This document shows, in pieces, positions 36,596-49,552 of a DNA stretch of 64,000 bases. This DNA comes from Halictus rubicundus (Eukaryota > Arthropoda > Insecta > Hymenoptera > Halictidae). Numbering within the stretch: the first letter of the stretch is position 1; every line of letters begins with the position of its first letter. The notes beneath the pieces are model-generated. The model saw only the letters and a program-made list of their open reading frames with translations, ran no database searches and was not told the DNA's origin. The position numbers and the translations under genes were made by a program. The stretch spans positions 15,251,257 through 15,315,256 of the forward strand of contig NC_135156.1 in the NCBI RefSeq assembly GCF_050948215.1, written 5' to 3'.

Positions 36596-38104
36596 ATTTG
36601 TTCGTCAGGGGTATTCACCCATTTACTATATTTACATACCGCAAAATGGTTAATCCCTTTCTGTCCCGTATCGTGAGACATACAGTGTGGGGCAAAACTG
36701 ATTGCACACAATATTCGAAACAGCATAACTTTTTCAAAATTACGCCAAATGACTCGAGCGTTTTTTAGAAGTTAGAGAGATTAGTTCATTAGACGAGGTG
36801 TAGAAAATTTTCTTTTTTAATTTGAATTGGTCGGAACCGCGAAAGAAATAGTGCATGTTGGTTCTTCTGTATTGAAAATTTAAAAAAAAGATGTGTTTGA
36901 TTCACTCGATTAAATGATATCCATGCTGAAAGTTTCATCGATATTGTTTAATTGGTTTACGAGTTATAAAAGATTAAAGGTGCGGTTTTAAGTCGAAAAT
37001 CGTGAAAAATGGCAATTTTCCCGCAAGCGAAAATCAGTGAAATATTATAATTTATGCACTTTTGTATAACTGTTTCTGCGGAATAAAGGAAGCAGAGAAT
37101 TTTGATGTAGCTCCCATTATTTTGCAGGAAGATGAGCAAGCAGATCAGTTGATTCTGTGGGGCGGATTTCGATGGGCATTTTTCGAGAAAATCGAAGAGG
37201 AAGACGCGCAGATGCTTCTATTCCCGTCGTGGTGGAAATCAATGAGAAGGACGAGCGGTTGATATAATTAACCATTTACAGGCGTGCGAAAAACGCTATG
37301 CTCAAACGGTGCGGCTAACACGCCCTGCGCCGCAATAAAAACCGCGTCCGCCACAGCGTGGCAAACCCGCATCGATTGGAATTTATTTCTAGGCGACCTC
37401 TCTTCTTTCACGAGCGATTATGCCCGGAGACATCTGCTCCGAACGCGCGTCGAATCCGCGAAGATTGATTAAACGCCATCCGATCAGACGGCTATCGAAT
37501 ATAATTGAGGACGCCGTCGAAAGAACACCGAAAGAGACAAGCTCGGAGCTGCGCTGTTAACTGGCGGGACCCGACAAAGTGAGCTATCAAGGCTCAACTT
37601 CAGGACCTAACTATGGCTGTTAGAGCGTAATTGAAGTCATACCGCTGGAAGCTGAACTTGATCTAACTCTATTATCTTCGAGTCCGAGCTACCGAGCCTC
37701 GACTTCGAAGCGGCTGGGAGGGGACGATTTAAATTGGATCGAGGGAACTGCCGGCAAACTTGACCTAACTGTGCTTAGGCTAGAAGTTGTGGCAGATTTG
37801 AGGGAGATGTATATAGTCTCAGAAGTGAGTCTTGGGATTGGAGGGTGGTTTATAGCGTGAGGAGGTAGTGGGGGGCTAAAATTGACACTTAAGTGTGCAA
37901 TCAATAGACTACTGATTTTGTGCATTTATGACAAAAATGAATAGCAGAAACGCGAAACGATGACAGGCCAAAAATTGATTGATGAGTCAACTGATCTATT
38001 AATATAGGTTCGCAACCTCAAATCTAATTTTGCAACGGAGGTTGAAGACTTTGGACTTAGCTGTATAGTTTATCAACTTCAAAGATAACTTCAAACTTGG
38101 CTAG
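36596..38104. other. Noncoding stretch, one orphan transposon-like end
   Basis: TACAGTGTGGGGCAAAACTG at about 36680 looks like a TA-flanked Tc1/mariner-type end, but I find no matching inverted end within the next kilobase. No gene recognised. Confidence 0.4.
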
Positions 38105-38870
38105 AGCTGTTTCTAAACTTTACCGACTTTACAGCTGATTTTAAACTTGATCGACTTTACAGCTGATTTTGAACTTGATAAACTTTAGAGCTGATTTTAA
38201 ACTTGATCGACTTTACAGCTGATTTTGAACTTGATAAACTTTAGAGCTGATTTTAAACTTGATCGACTTTACAGCTGATTTTGAACTTGATAAACTTTAG
38301 AGTTGATTTTAAACTTGACCAACTTTGGAGCTGATTTTAAACTTGATCGACTTTACAGCTGATTTTGAACTTGACCAACTTTGGAGCTGATTTTAAACTT
38401 GATGAACTTTAGAGCTGATTTTAAACTTGATCAACTTTAGAGCAGTTATTAAACTTGATCAACTTTAGAGCTGATTTTAAACTTGGTCGACTTTAGAGCT
38501 GATTTTAAACTTGACCAACTTCAGAGATGATTTTAAACTTGATCAACTTTAGAACAGCTATTAATCTTAACCAACTTTAGAGCAGCTGCTAAACTTGATC
38601 AACATTAGAGCAGCTATTACACTTGATCAACTTTAGAGCAGTTATTAAACTTGGCCAACTTTAGAGATGTTATTAAAAGTGTTCAACTATGGGACTGATT
38701 AAACTTGATCAACTTTATTAAACTTGATCAGCAGCTATTAAACGTCATCAACTTAAGAGTTGATTTTAAGCCTGGCTAACTTTGAGGCTGATTCAACTTG
38801 GCCAACTTTAAAGCAGCTATTAAACTTGGACAACTTTAGAGTAGATTTTAAACAGTGCTGACATAACGTG
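38105..38870. repeat. 28-bp minisatellite with 56-bp dimers
   Basis: The unit GATTTTAAACTTGATCGACT continues TTACAGCT (28 bp). From about 38130 to 38300 two unit types alternate: TTTACAGCTGATTTTGAAC and TTTAGAGCTGATTTTAAAC. This gives a 56-bp dimer (AGCTGATTTTGAAC at 38161 and 38217). Later units are more diverged. Confidence 0.9.
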
Positions 38871-39830
38871 GATCTGGTTGAAAACTTTGCCAGCGTTAGA
38901 CCAAATTTAAAATTTTCTCAACTTTGAACCGAGCGTTAACCTTTGTCAACTTTTCACCTATACATCAGACTGTGATTTAGCAAAATTGATAGATTGGATC
39001 ATGTTGCATCAATTTGAGAGGTAGATAACGACCGGAGGATGTTTATAGCGGCCAAGGAAGGAAATAAATGCATAGGTGGATTTTGCTTTGCAATGTAAGC
39101 GGATTTCTATATTTAAACAACTACGATGATATTATTGCTAACGGGGAGCGTAAACAATGATTGCGCAACGTGACGCAACCGTTATCGGCTGCAAGAACCA
39201 GATGAAAAGGATCTCAGAGTTGGTTCGATCAAGGCCCGAACCAGACGTATACAAATATCGATTATCGGACGCGATATGGTGCGACTTTTGGACCACCTTG
39301 AAACCCGACCAGACAACGTTCGCATATTTTTATAATTAACTCCCAATTACTGCGTGCTCATTGATAATCATCTTAAACGATGTAGGAGCGAGCAGGTTTA
39401 TCGTGCCGATCGATCTAGAAAATTGCGCGATCGAACGCGAGAATCTTTGCGCAAATTGCGCAGCGATCGCCGCTAATGAACGAGCGAATTTTACGGGAAA
39501 AAGGGCGAAGGAAAAATGGTCCGAGGCTCGCATAATCACGCCGATGACGCAAACCAAAGAAAACTATCGACGGTAATGATATCTCGCCGGGGAGCCGAGA
39601 GGTGCAGTTAGCGTGGTAATAGCCGCGCTTACGTAACTATACCGACGCGACGCGGCAGGTAAAAGAGGTAATTTATTCCTAACTAGTTAATTGGCCGAGC
39701 GTAATTCCAACCAGGCTATCCTAATTAACGTTCGCGAAGGTCTCGCGAATGTTGGCTAGCATCCCCGCGAAGTTTTGGGCAGGAACGCGTGGGTGGAAAC
39801 CAGGGTGCAACGACCGACAATACGCTGACA
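38871..39830. other. Noncoding stretch
   Basis: Worn 28-bp-like units persist to about 38950. Nothing else recognised. Confidence 0.4.
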
Positions 39831-40409
39831 TTCAAACTGCTATAACTTCGCGATGAACGATCATAGGACGATCATTCTAGGCTCATTTTAAAGCGTGAAG
39901 CCTCCACTTTCAGAGCCCTTAATTGACTTTTCCGAAAAAGTTCCTGCGTCATGTTGAAACATGGAAAAACGAAGGTACCTCCTCCTTTCGGACCATTTTT
40001 TGGTATTGACGAAGCCTCTGATATTCAAACTGCTATAACTTCGCGATCAACAACCATACGACGATCATTCTAGGCTGATTTTAAAGCGTGAAGCCTCCGC
40101 TTTCAGAGCCCTTAATTGACTTTTCCGGAGAAGTTCCTGCGTCATGTTGAAAAATAGAAAAACGAAGGTACCTCCTCCTTTCGGACCATTTTTTGGTATT
40201 GACGAATCCTCTGATATTCAAACTGCTATAACTTCGCGACGAAAAATCATACGACGATCATTCTAGGCGCATTTTAAAGCGTGAAGCCTCCACTTTCAGA
40301 GCCCATAATTACTTTTTCCCGAAGACGTTCGTACGTCGCATGGAAAAATTGAAAAAGACACCTCCTTTCGAACATTCATTTGTCACCAACAGACTTGTCA
40401 TTCAAAGTT
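39831..40409. repeat. 193-bp tandem repeat, three copies
   Basis: TTCAAACTGCTATAACTTCG starts at 39831, 40024 and 40217, exactly 193 bp apart. Each unit has AAAGCGTGAAGCCTCC and CTTTCAGAGCCC, and the first two also share GAAGGTACCTCCTCCTTTCG. A related but diverged single copy seems present near 57757 (CATTCGAACCGCTGTAATTT). Confidence 0.95.
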
Positions 40410-43400
40410 AAATAAAAAGGCTCCGGAAAATCGTGAATTGAATTTTCATATGTCACTATAAAGGGGACACTCTTCAAGTCTATTCTAATTCGACTCCCAA
40501 AAAATTTCGTTCCTCTGGGAAAACCCTGAGGGAAATAGTTTTCTCGATAAAAGTCTCACAGACATTCTTCAAAGTCCAATTAGAAATTTTCTAAGAACGA
40601 AAGATATTGTTTCGATCTCTGCCTAAAATATTGATAGTACATTAAAAAGGTATTGAGTGGATCCAAAGCGATCCACGATCAATCGCGCGCCATCTCTGGA
40701 CAGGCGACCGCAGCAGAGAATAATCGACATCGATCATTCCGTCTGTCATCCTTCGCCGAGCGAGAGATTTCCCCGATCGAGGACAAAAGAATCTTTGAGG
40801 CTCGATAGATCGGCGCGAGAAGGATCCATTAAACGATCCTCCCATTGGCCAGCTATATTTAACCGGTCCGCTATTATGCATACAATTACATCACGGCTCG
40901 ATGGAAATAGTAAATCCGCGAAGTTCAACCGTGGAACGGGACTCGCATCGGCCGGCCTCCGATAAGCCCGGTGCACAGCTGCACCGTAACACTGATAACG
41001 TTATCAACGCCTCGGACGATGTCTGCAAATATGTTTGCGCTCGATCCACGGCAGCCCCGAGCCTCCATTATGCTATCCGGGCTTGTTATTCGGATCACTG
41101 TTTGTCCTTCCTGGCGTCCCGAGGACTTTCACCCTACCTCAAACACCATTCTCGCCGATTTACCTATGGGGTGGTCGATGGAAGCCATAAGTCGTTGGTA
41201 AAATGAGTTCGACTACAAATTGAAGCGTCTGTAAAATCTTTGAAAATGTTTTTAATAAGTTCGATTACAAATTGAAACCTCTACAGAATCTTTGAAAAGT
41301 TTCCTAGAGACTGGGTCTACTGTGGATTCGGAGATTTCCACTTTAAAACACCGCATTTTGAAAAAGTTACGTGTGACTTTTTTTTTACCCTTTTTATGGA
41401 ACAAAAAGGAGATATAATTTCGGTCGTGCAATGCAATCGACCAAAGAATCTGATTTCAAGCTTTTAAACAAATTTTATGGAAAAGCTGAAGGATGGAATA
41501 CATGATAAAATTGAAACGAAGATGAACCAGCATGTTTCTGCTGATAAAGAGCGTCGAGGGACATTTTCATTAATCACGCCTCAAGGATGCGACTCGTAGG
41601 CCGAACGAGATTGTGCGAAAACATTTTCCAAAACACGCTCGTGATTATTTTTCCGCTCCACTCGTATCCACAATCAATTGCGTTCACGACTTGCATAATT
41701 AATTCGTATTTGCTGAAGACGGTCGATAAGGCCATTGTTTCGTGCAATTAGCCTTCGCCCGTTGTGCTGGATTTAATTGTGCCTTCACCAATCAATGCCG
41801 ATCGTCGATAACCACGCAACGTCTGTCACCGAGCAGCCAAAACAAATTCCGCTAAATATCAAAAATATCAAGGACATCAAAACAAAAAAAAAGAAACATA
41901 CAATATACATACAACAGATAAAACGCTCATGCGTTATAAAATTATTGTAGTGATATATATATAGTGATTAAGACCTGGGAAATTGAAAATATGAAAATAT
42001 TAACACGATGAATTTCATGAAATACAATGTTCTAATGTTTTGTTTGATTAAAAAAGAGATTGCTAAGCAATTCTGTGTAGTTCTCCGACAGGTTATAGTT
42101 TTTCCTTTTACTTAGAACAATTTTCATTCGAAGAAGTAGTTGGCACATGTAACAATTTCGTTTGACGATTCATTTGCAATTTGACGATTTTCAGGAGGAG
42201 GCCCCCGTCTGCAGTCGCATAAACGAAAATTGTTTGCGCAGCCCCCGACCACGTGAGTCATTATTCTCGTTTATCTACGCAAATTCGATCGACACCGGTT
42301 GCGCAACGCGTTTATTGTTTACATTGAGCCGATGACGTTGCCATTTTACTTGTCCCTCCATATTTTCGACGAGCGGGGCCGATGTAACTGACCTTGCCGA
42401 GCGATACTGATTGCATAACGTCGCGGGGCATTTTGTTGTTTTTTTTTTCTTCAATCCCCTTCCCTCGCCTCGTCGTATTCATCTTTTTCTTGTTCTCGGA
42501 AAGAGAAAGGCGAAGAAATGTTAACGATCCGATTAGCTATCTTCCCGCGACGATCGTTCCGGATGACTTTGATCGTCCGATGATCGATCAATCTCTCGTT
42601 AATCGATTTCCAATGTTGCCTGCGAATTATACAGCCTTTGTTAAGTAACCGAAACACTGTTTTTCATCCGTGGCAGACCGCTCAATTTTGGGGGATTAAC
42701 GTCGTCGCGAACGAACCGTCGCAAATTCGAAATTTAACCTATTTTTCGACATGTCTTTGATATTCATCTTTTAAATAACAATTTTGTTAATCTTAAAATT
42801 GTGTATAGTAACACCAGCATTTGCCAATAATTGTCTCCCAATGTTTTGCAAGCTGCTGGCCACTTTTTTGGGGGGAAAAACTAGCTTTTTTAAAAGAGAT
42901 CTTGAGCTGAAGATATCTTGTCCAATATTTGGTCCACTGCGAAAATTTTAGATTATTCACGTCCAACAATTTTAAAATGGTCATTGAAATATTAGGTCGG
43001 TGGAAAAGTTTCGTGCGCGAGTCCTTCTTGTATTTTAACACGAAATCGGGCACGGAGTTTTCCATTGGCCCGATGTAATTTTAAATGGTAATTTTCCTTG
43101 AGGAAATCGTTCGGACGACGATGAAGAATGCCGTGGACCACTTTCCGCGTTGAATTTCCAGCAAACAGGCCTCTCAACTATCGAAACAAACATTTCGGCA
43201 GCACGAATAGTCATTACCGTTGAAAACGTGAAATTCAGTTTATCGTTCGCAGACGCAAAACGAAATTACGACGCTCTTGTGCGCCAAAAGTGCGTCGATA
43301 ATGGCCTTCGAGCGATCGGTTATCGTCTCAGCGGCCAGAAAACACCGACACGCAAAAAACAAACGCTCCTTCGCTCCTGAATCTTAAATTTTTACCAATG

Positions 43401-43420
43401 TCAATTTTTCTGACGCTTGG
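40410..43420. other. Noncoding stretch
   Basis: Around 41205-41290 an AGTTCGACTACAAATTGAA motif appears twice. Otherwise no gene, RNA or element recognised. Confidence 0.4.
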
Positions 43421-43850
43421 AACTATTGTAAATCCAGCTGAATCCTAAAATAATTCCACGCAGAGCCTAATTGATGCTCTCAGAATCTCTAATTTAGCAA
43501 CGAGACAAACTTACATAATTTTATTTTAGGTTAGGAACAGATTACAAATTGAATTTTTAATTTTGCTTTTTACATAGCTCGGAGCAGTCTCAAGTTCAAC
43601 CGAATCCTAAAATAATTGAACGCAGAGCCCAATTGATTCTCTCAGAATCTCTAAGTTAGCAACGAGACAAACTTAGATTATTTTATTTTAGGTTAGGAAC
43701 AGATTACAAATTGAATTTTTAATTTTGCTTTTTACATAGCTCGGAGCAGTCTCAAGTCCAACCGTATCCTAAAATAATTGAAAGCAGAGCCTAATTTATT
43801 CTCTCGGAATGTTTAATTTAGCAACGAGACGAACTGAATTTTGTATTATG
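43421..43850. repeat. 162-bp tandem repeat, about 2.6 copies
   Basis: CTCGGAGCAGTCTCAAG occurs at 43578 and 43740. AACCGAATCCTAAAATAATT or AACCGTATCCTAAAATAATT and AATTTAGCAACGAGAC-type blocks recur with the same spacing. The first unit is the most diverged. Confidence 0.9.
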
Positions 43851-44255
43851 CTAGGAACGGAGACTCGAACTATCTTCGGCCATTTTCGCCTATTTTTCAA
43901 CGATCCTCCCGAGTCATCACCGATGTTTTCACAAACATCTCCCTCACTTTCACCCAATCCCGACCATAATCTCGCATTCACGTCAACGCCGACCTAAACG
44001 CGACAGTCGAAAACAAGATGATGCCGCCGGTGAGCGTTATTAACATTGTTGTGTCCCCTCTTCGACGATCAAAACATAATTGAACGGTGTAAACAGTTTG
44101 CGTCATTTCGTGAAACGCACGATATCGGGACGATCTCCTTTCTGTTTCGCTTTTATGTTCCTCATGTTTTACTTTGTTAAAAGAGGTTCCCCTGTTCTTT
44201 TACGATGCAGTCATTGTTTAAATTTCCCCAAGGAAAATTCCGCAACTTTCCCATT
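43851..44255. other. Noncoding stretch
   Basis: Nothing recognised. Confidence 0.4.
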
Positions 44256-44333
44256 CTAACCCTTTGCACTCCGGAATTTTGTAAACACCTGTTAAATGTC
44301 GCCTCAGGGAAAGCAAAGTCTGCAAAGGGTTAA
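44256..44333. mobile_element. Minimal family A TTAA element, 78 bp
   Basis: The left end CTAACCCTTTGCACTC (TTAA changed to CTAA) and the right end CTGCAAAGGGTTAA are inverted. Little beyond the termini remains, which is consistent with an internal deletion derivative. Confidence 0.65.
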
Positions 44334-45463
44334 CACTACCGCTTCCCAAAAATTAGGTTGCACTGAAAACACTCTTAAAAATCATCTTTCTATATACAAA
44401 TACCGAATTAAATTATTGGAATACGATATTGGAGTTGTAGGTTTCCGATTCAAATTGTCTATTAAAAAACTGTTTGCCGTGGAGAAACTTTGAAAAATTA
44501 TGAAATAATCGCCGGTGGATGATGCGTTAATGTTCCCTTCTCAAACATCACTCTGATCGCAGGAACAAAAATCCAGGCAGCGTAAGGTAAGAAAACAGCG
44601 ACGGCCCTGGCTCGCAAAGGTACCGCTCGCTCGTTAACCGGCTTACGGTAAACGTTACGTAACATGCTTGAAATCTGACATAATGCGAGCTACCGTGTGC
44701 GCTCGCGCTCGCATGATCGCAAACTTTTACCGCGAGGCCGCGGCTTAGGAAATCCCGGAGCCGTTCGCAGCCTCCGCTAATTAGATCGCGACCGCCGGAA
44801 AACGCTTCCAAACGCTCCGTTTACTCGGTCGAGCAATTTTTAACGCTAATCGGACCGACCGCTACAAGCGAATAACACATATTTCCTTCTGATAATGTAG
44901 TATTGTCCCCTAAATGACAATATTCAATTTATTTAGTAGTGCATGCTGGAACAAGACAATTTGTCGAATAATTTCCTGCGAAGCATCCTTGCGATTTTAA
45001 CGATCCTCGAATGAAAAATCTGAAACCGGTCATGTGACCAATGGTGGTTAGCGCCGAAGAGGCGTGCCAGTCTTGCTGGACAGCAACCGGTAGCAAATTC
45101 TACGGCTATTTCTTTCCACAAGCATCCACGCTTGCAAAATGATCCACTCGTTTAGCAACGGCCGGTGAAACGCCGCGGAGCGTTTCATCGATGACTGCCG
45201 GGGACTTCGTTTGGTAACCGATCAATTTGTGGACATTGCGCCGGGACGCACTAATGAGGAAACGTGGATCAACAGTCCCGCTGCGGAAACCGGTGCGGAA
45301 ATGTGGTTCGCGGAAAGGCAGAACTCTGCGGGATCGCGGACTTGCGAAACCGAGCTGAAACGCGCAGTCAGGGAAAATCGAGAGTATATAGAATAGTAGA
45401 ATGGCTGAATTGCGAAATTTTTTTGACGGAGAACCGTCTAAATATGGTATCAAGTTTGTATGT
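44334..45463. other. Noncoding stretch with a possible family D remnant
   Basis: GAAACCGGTCATGTGACCAA at about 45021 resembles the subterminal palindrome of the family D element at 34903. The terminal TTAA is not preserved. No gene recognised. Confidence 0.35.
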
Positions 45464-47372
45464 GTAATTGTAGAATAATGTAGAATTGTAGAACTTTTCG
45501 AAGGTGGAAGACACACAGAATTTTAGAACCTTGGTACGACCAAAATTGTAGAATTGCAGAACTTCGTAAAATATTGTAGAATTGTGCGGCAGTGTAGAAC
45601 GTGGTAGAATTGTAGGACATTGTATAACTTTTCGAAGGTGGAAGACACACAGGATTTTAGAACCTTGGTACGACAAAAATTGTAGAATTGCAGAACTTCG
45701 TAAAATATTGTAGAATTGTGCGGCAGTGTAGAACGTGGTAGAATTGTAGGACATTGTATAACTTTTCGAAGGTGGAAGACACACAGGATTTTAGAACCTT
45801 GGTACGACCAAAATTGTAGAATCGGAGAACTTCGTAAAATATTGTAGAATTGTGCGGCAGTGTAGAACGTGGTAGAATTGTAGGACATTGTAGAACTTTT
45901 CGAAGGTGGAAGACACACAGGATTTTAGAACCTTGGTACGACAAAAATTGTAGAATTGCAGAACTTCGTAAAATATTGTAGAATTGTGCGGCAGTGTAGA
46001 ACGTGGTAGAATTGTAGGACATTGTATAACTTTTCGAAGGTGGAAGACACACAGGATTTTAGAACCTTGGTACGACAAAAATTGTAGAATTGCAGAACTT
46101 CGTAAAATATTGTAGAATTGTGCGGCAGTGTAGAACGTGGTAGAATTGTAGGACATTGTATAACTTTTCGAAGGTGGAAGACACACAGGATTTTAGAACC
46201 TTGGTACGACCAAAATTGTAGAATCGGAGAACTTCGTAAAATATTGTAGAATTGTGCGGCAGTGTAGAACGTGGTAGAATTGTAGGACATTGTATAACTT
46301 TTCGAAGGTGGAAGACACACAGGATTTTAGAACCTTGGTACGACAAAAATTGTAGAATTGCAGAACTTCGTAAAATATTGTAGAATTGTGCGGCAGTGTA
46401 GAACGTGGTAGAATTGTAGGACATTGTATAACTTTTCGAAGGTGGAAGACACACAGGATTTTAGAACCTTGGTACGACCAAAATTGTAGAATCGGAGAAC
46501 TTCGTAAAATATTGTAGAATTGTGCGGCAGTGTAGAACGTGGTAGAATTGTAGGACATTGTAGAACTTTTCGAAGGTGGAAGACACACAGAATTTTAGAA
46601 CCTTGGTACGACAAAAATTGTAGAATTGCAGAACTTCGTAAAATATTGTAGAATTGTGCGGCAGTGTAGAACGTGGTAGAATTGTAGGACATTGTAGAAC
46701 TTTTCGAAGGTGGAAGACACACAGGATTTTAGAACCTTGGTACGACCAAAATTGTAGAATTGCAGAACTTCGTAAAATATTGTAGAATTGTGCGGCAGTG
46801 TAGAACGTGGTAGAATTGTAGGACATTGTAGAACTTTTCGAAGGTGGAAGACACACAGAATTTTAGAACCTTGGTACGACCAAAATTGTAGAATTGCAGA
46901 ACTTCGTAAAATATTGTAGAATTGTGCGGCAGTGTAGAACGTGGTAGAATTGTAGGACATTGTATAACTTTTCGAAGGTGGAAGACACACAGAATTTTAG
47001 AACCTTGGTACGACCAAAATTGTACAATCGGAGAACTTCGTAAAATATTGTAGAATTGTGCGGCAGTGTAGAACGTGGTAGAATTGTAGGACATTGTATA
47101 ACTTTTCGAAGGTGGAAGACACACAGGATTTTAGAACCTTGGTACGACCAAAATTGTAGAATTGCAGAACTTCGTAAAATATTGTAGAATTGTGCGGCAG
47201 TGTAGAACGTGGTAGAATTGTAGGACATTGTAGAACTTTTCGAAGGTGGAAGACACACAGGATTTTAGAACCTTGGTACGACCAAAATTGTAGAATTGCA
47301 GAACTTCGTAAAATATTGTAGAATTGTGCGGCGGTGTAGAACATGGTAGAATTATAGGACATTGTAGAATAT
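45464..47372. repeat. 134-bp satellite array, about 14 units
   Basis: Near-identical 134-bp units carry TTTTCGAAGGTGGAAGACAC, TTAGAACCTTGGTACGAC, AACTTCGTAAAATATTG and GTGCGGCAGTGTAGAACGTG. Within each unit TGTAGAATTG recurs, showing an origin from a roughly 10-bp repeat. A few diagnostic sites vary between units: GTACGACC/GTACGACA, GAATTGCAG/GAATCGGAG, TGTATAAC/TGTAGAAC. The minus strand is almost free of stop codons, giving 131-codon frames every 134 bp; these come from repeat composition, not from a gene. Confidence 0.97.
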
Positions 47373-48010
47373 TGTGAAATCGCAGAAGTTAGAAGGATCA
47401 GGTACTGGAAATCTTGCAGAATCTCACAACCCTGTGAAATCTTCGAATTGTCCAATATTGTAGAATTGTAGAATTGCAGACATTTCTACAGTCGTAGAAT
47501 TTTCTGGACTGAAGCGCTTGCAGAATCGTGATATATCAGAATTTTCTGAAATCGTAGAATCGCCCAAATATCGTAGAATAGTAGAATGGTAGATTGTGTA
47601 ACTGCCGTAGAATTTTGAGGAGTGAAAAGCTAGAAAAATCCCACACAATCTCCGAATCGTGCAAAATCCCAAAATTCACCAACACGGTAGTAGAGTAGAA
47701 TTTTCCAATATTGTAGAATTGTAGAATTTCAGAAATTTGTACAGTCGTAGAATTGTCTGGAGTGTAACGCTTGCAGAACGGTGGAATATCAGAATTTTCT
47801 GAAATCGTAGAATTGTCCAATATTGTAGAATTGTAGAATTGTAGAAATTTGTACAGTCGTAGAATTGTCTGGAGTGAAACGCTTGCAAAACGGTGGTATA
47901 TCAGAATTTTCTGAAATCGTAGAATCGCCCAATATGGTAGAGTAGTAGAACATTCGAATAGTAAAACATTCTAAAGTCGATGAATAATATAGAATTGTAG
48001 AATCACAGAC
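47373..48010. repeat. Degenerate edge of the 134-bp satellite
   Basis: Shares the GTAGAATTGTAGAAT core but has a different longer unit of roughly 110-120 bp (GTCGTAGAATTGTCTGGAGT, CTTGCAGAACGGTGG, TATCAGAATTTTCTGAAATC). It looks like the older, unhomogenised flank of the same locus. Confidence 0.85.
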
Positions 48011-49552
48011 TGCAGAACGGTGCAGTTTCGTCCGCCGCAGTTGCACCCACATATCTCGCGCGCAATCAAACAGAATACAAGTCCGACGAGTTCTACAGCT
48101 ACGTAGAACCTGAAAATGGAGCCCACGGACGTTTTAACATCCGCGTGGCAAAGAAACGCGAGTAGACCGCATGTACAAGCAATCCGGCCGATGTTTTCAT
48201 CGCAAAATCGAGGCCGTCGCAATCGAGGTTACCCGCTGGCGAGCGTAACACCAAGGAAGTCGTTGTTGAGCGTCGATAGCGAAGACGCTAACAAATGGAC
48301 TCGCTTATCGTGATGTCTCCGACAGTACGAGAATAAAAATTTTGAAACAAATTCGAACAATCACCGGCTTTCCATCACAACTTTTCCACTGACTCCCTTG
48401 TGACGGCTAGACTGTGGGTATGCAAAATAAAAATGTTCTGCATTAATTGCAAAAAGTAGGAGTTCAATAGAAATGCCTTTCCTCCTGTTACTTAATAAAT
48501 TACTGATAATACAATTATTCTCAAGTTGAAGTGGAAAGGCTATAGAGATAAGAAATTCTAAATAGTAGAATTTTAGTGTTACGTATACAGAATTTAGGCA
48601 AAATAAAATTATATGAATAATGTTTCCAATTTCCGGCTTTTTGTTCTAATTATTTATCTCCAGTATAGAAGTACTTCTTTTACGTTTTCCGATTGATTTC
48701 CACGAGCATAGATCACTGTACAAAGATTGTACCAGTTCTTGCTAGCGATTAACCAAGAAATATTTTCTGCAACCACCGACGGACCCGTGTAGAGCCCACA
48801 CGGCCGATGACCCAGTATGGCGTCACGCCAAAAATTCTGCCTACGCTGTCCAGACCAAACTGTAACTATTCTAGCACAACTAACAAACAAGCAGGAACAT
48901 TTCTGTGTAGGAAAAGTGGTCTGTAGTTTTCCAGTAGAACTGAATAAACAATTGAAGAATACACGGAGCATAAATAAAAATTCCGCTAAAATCGCGCGGC
49001 GGAGCTCGAACCGTTCGACTCCTCGATGCGAGGAGAGGTCGATCGTGCCTCCGTTCCCCTTGGCCGATTTTCGCGGGCCGATCGAAGTGCCCTTGCGAAA
49101 TTCTCGGGCCGCGGATATTCCGCGTTACAGTTCGCAGCGGCTCTCTATCGCAATTTCACGGGCCTTCGGCCCCCTCCGGTGCATGGTGCACGGTGCATGT
49201 TGCACGCCGGTGCCGCTCCGCTCCAGAAACCTACTTTTCCGAGTCGCCGTGGCAATGCCAGCCTCCGTTTTCTCGGCTATCCTCATCGTGTGTATCGCGT
49301 GTCACGGGTTACGTCAACGCGGCCGCCTCCTCTCCCGAGACACCGAGCAACTTTTCGATTGTGTACCCCGGCTGCACAGCTATGCACCGTCCCGAGAGAC
49401 CGACTCCCGGTGCATCGTTGAGAATCGGACACCGGACGAGCATTATTTTATTCGTCGGAACAACGGCCGCTGCTCGAACAAATATTTTGATTGTGTGGGA
49501 AATGAGACGCTCGTTAGCCGTAGACGCGTTTCTACTCCTCTCTGTATCTTCT
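48011..49552. other. Noncoding stretch, GC-rich in part
   Basis: Contains the longest open frame of the window (48817-49611, 264 codons), which I reject as a gene. The 49000-49420 part is CpG-rich and also open in other frames. Confidence 0.4.

Noticed and set aside
36680..37300. Possible full Tc1/mariner element from TACAGTGTGGGGCAAAACTG
   Set aside because: No matching inverted end and no transposase frame; at most an orphan terminus.
45368..47455. A ladder of about 14 minus-strand frames of 131 codons starting MCLPPSKS
   Set aside because: They follow the 134-bp satellite period in successive frames and differ only where repeat units differ. They are composition effects, not a gene family.
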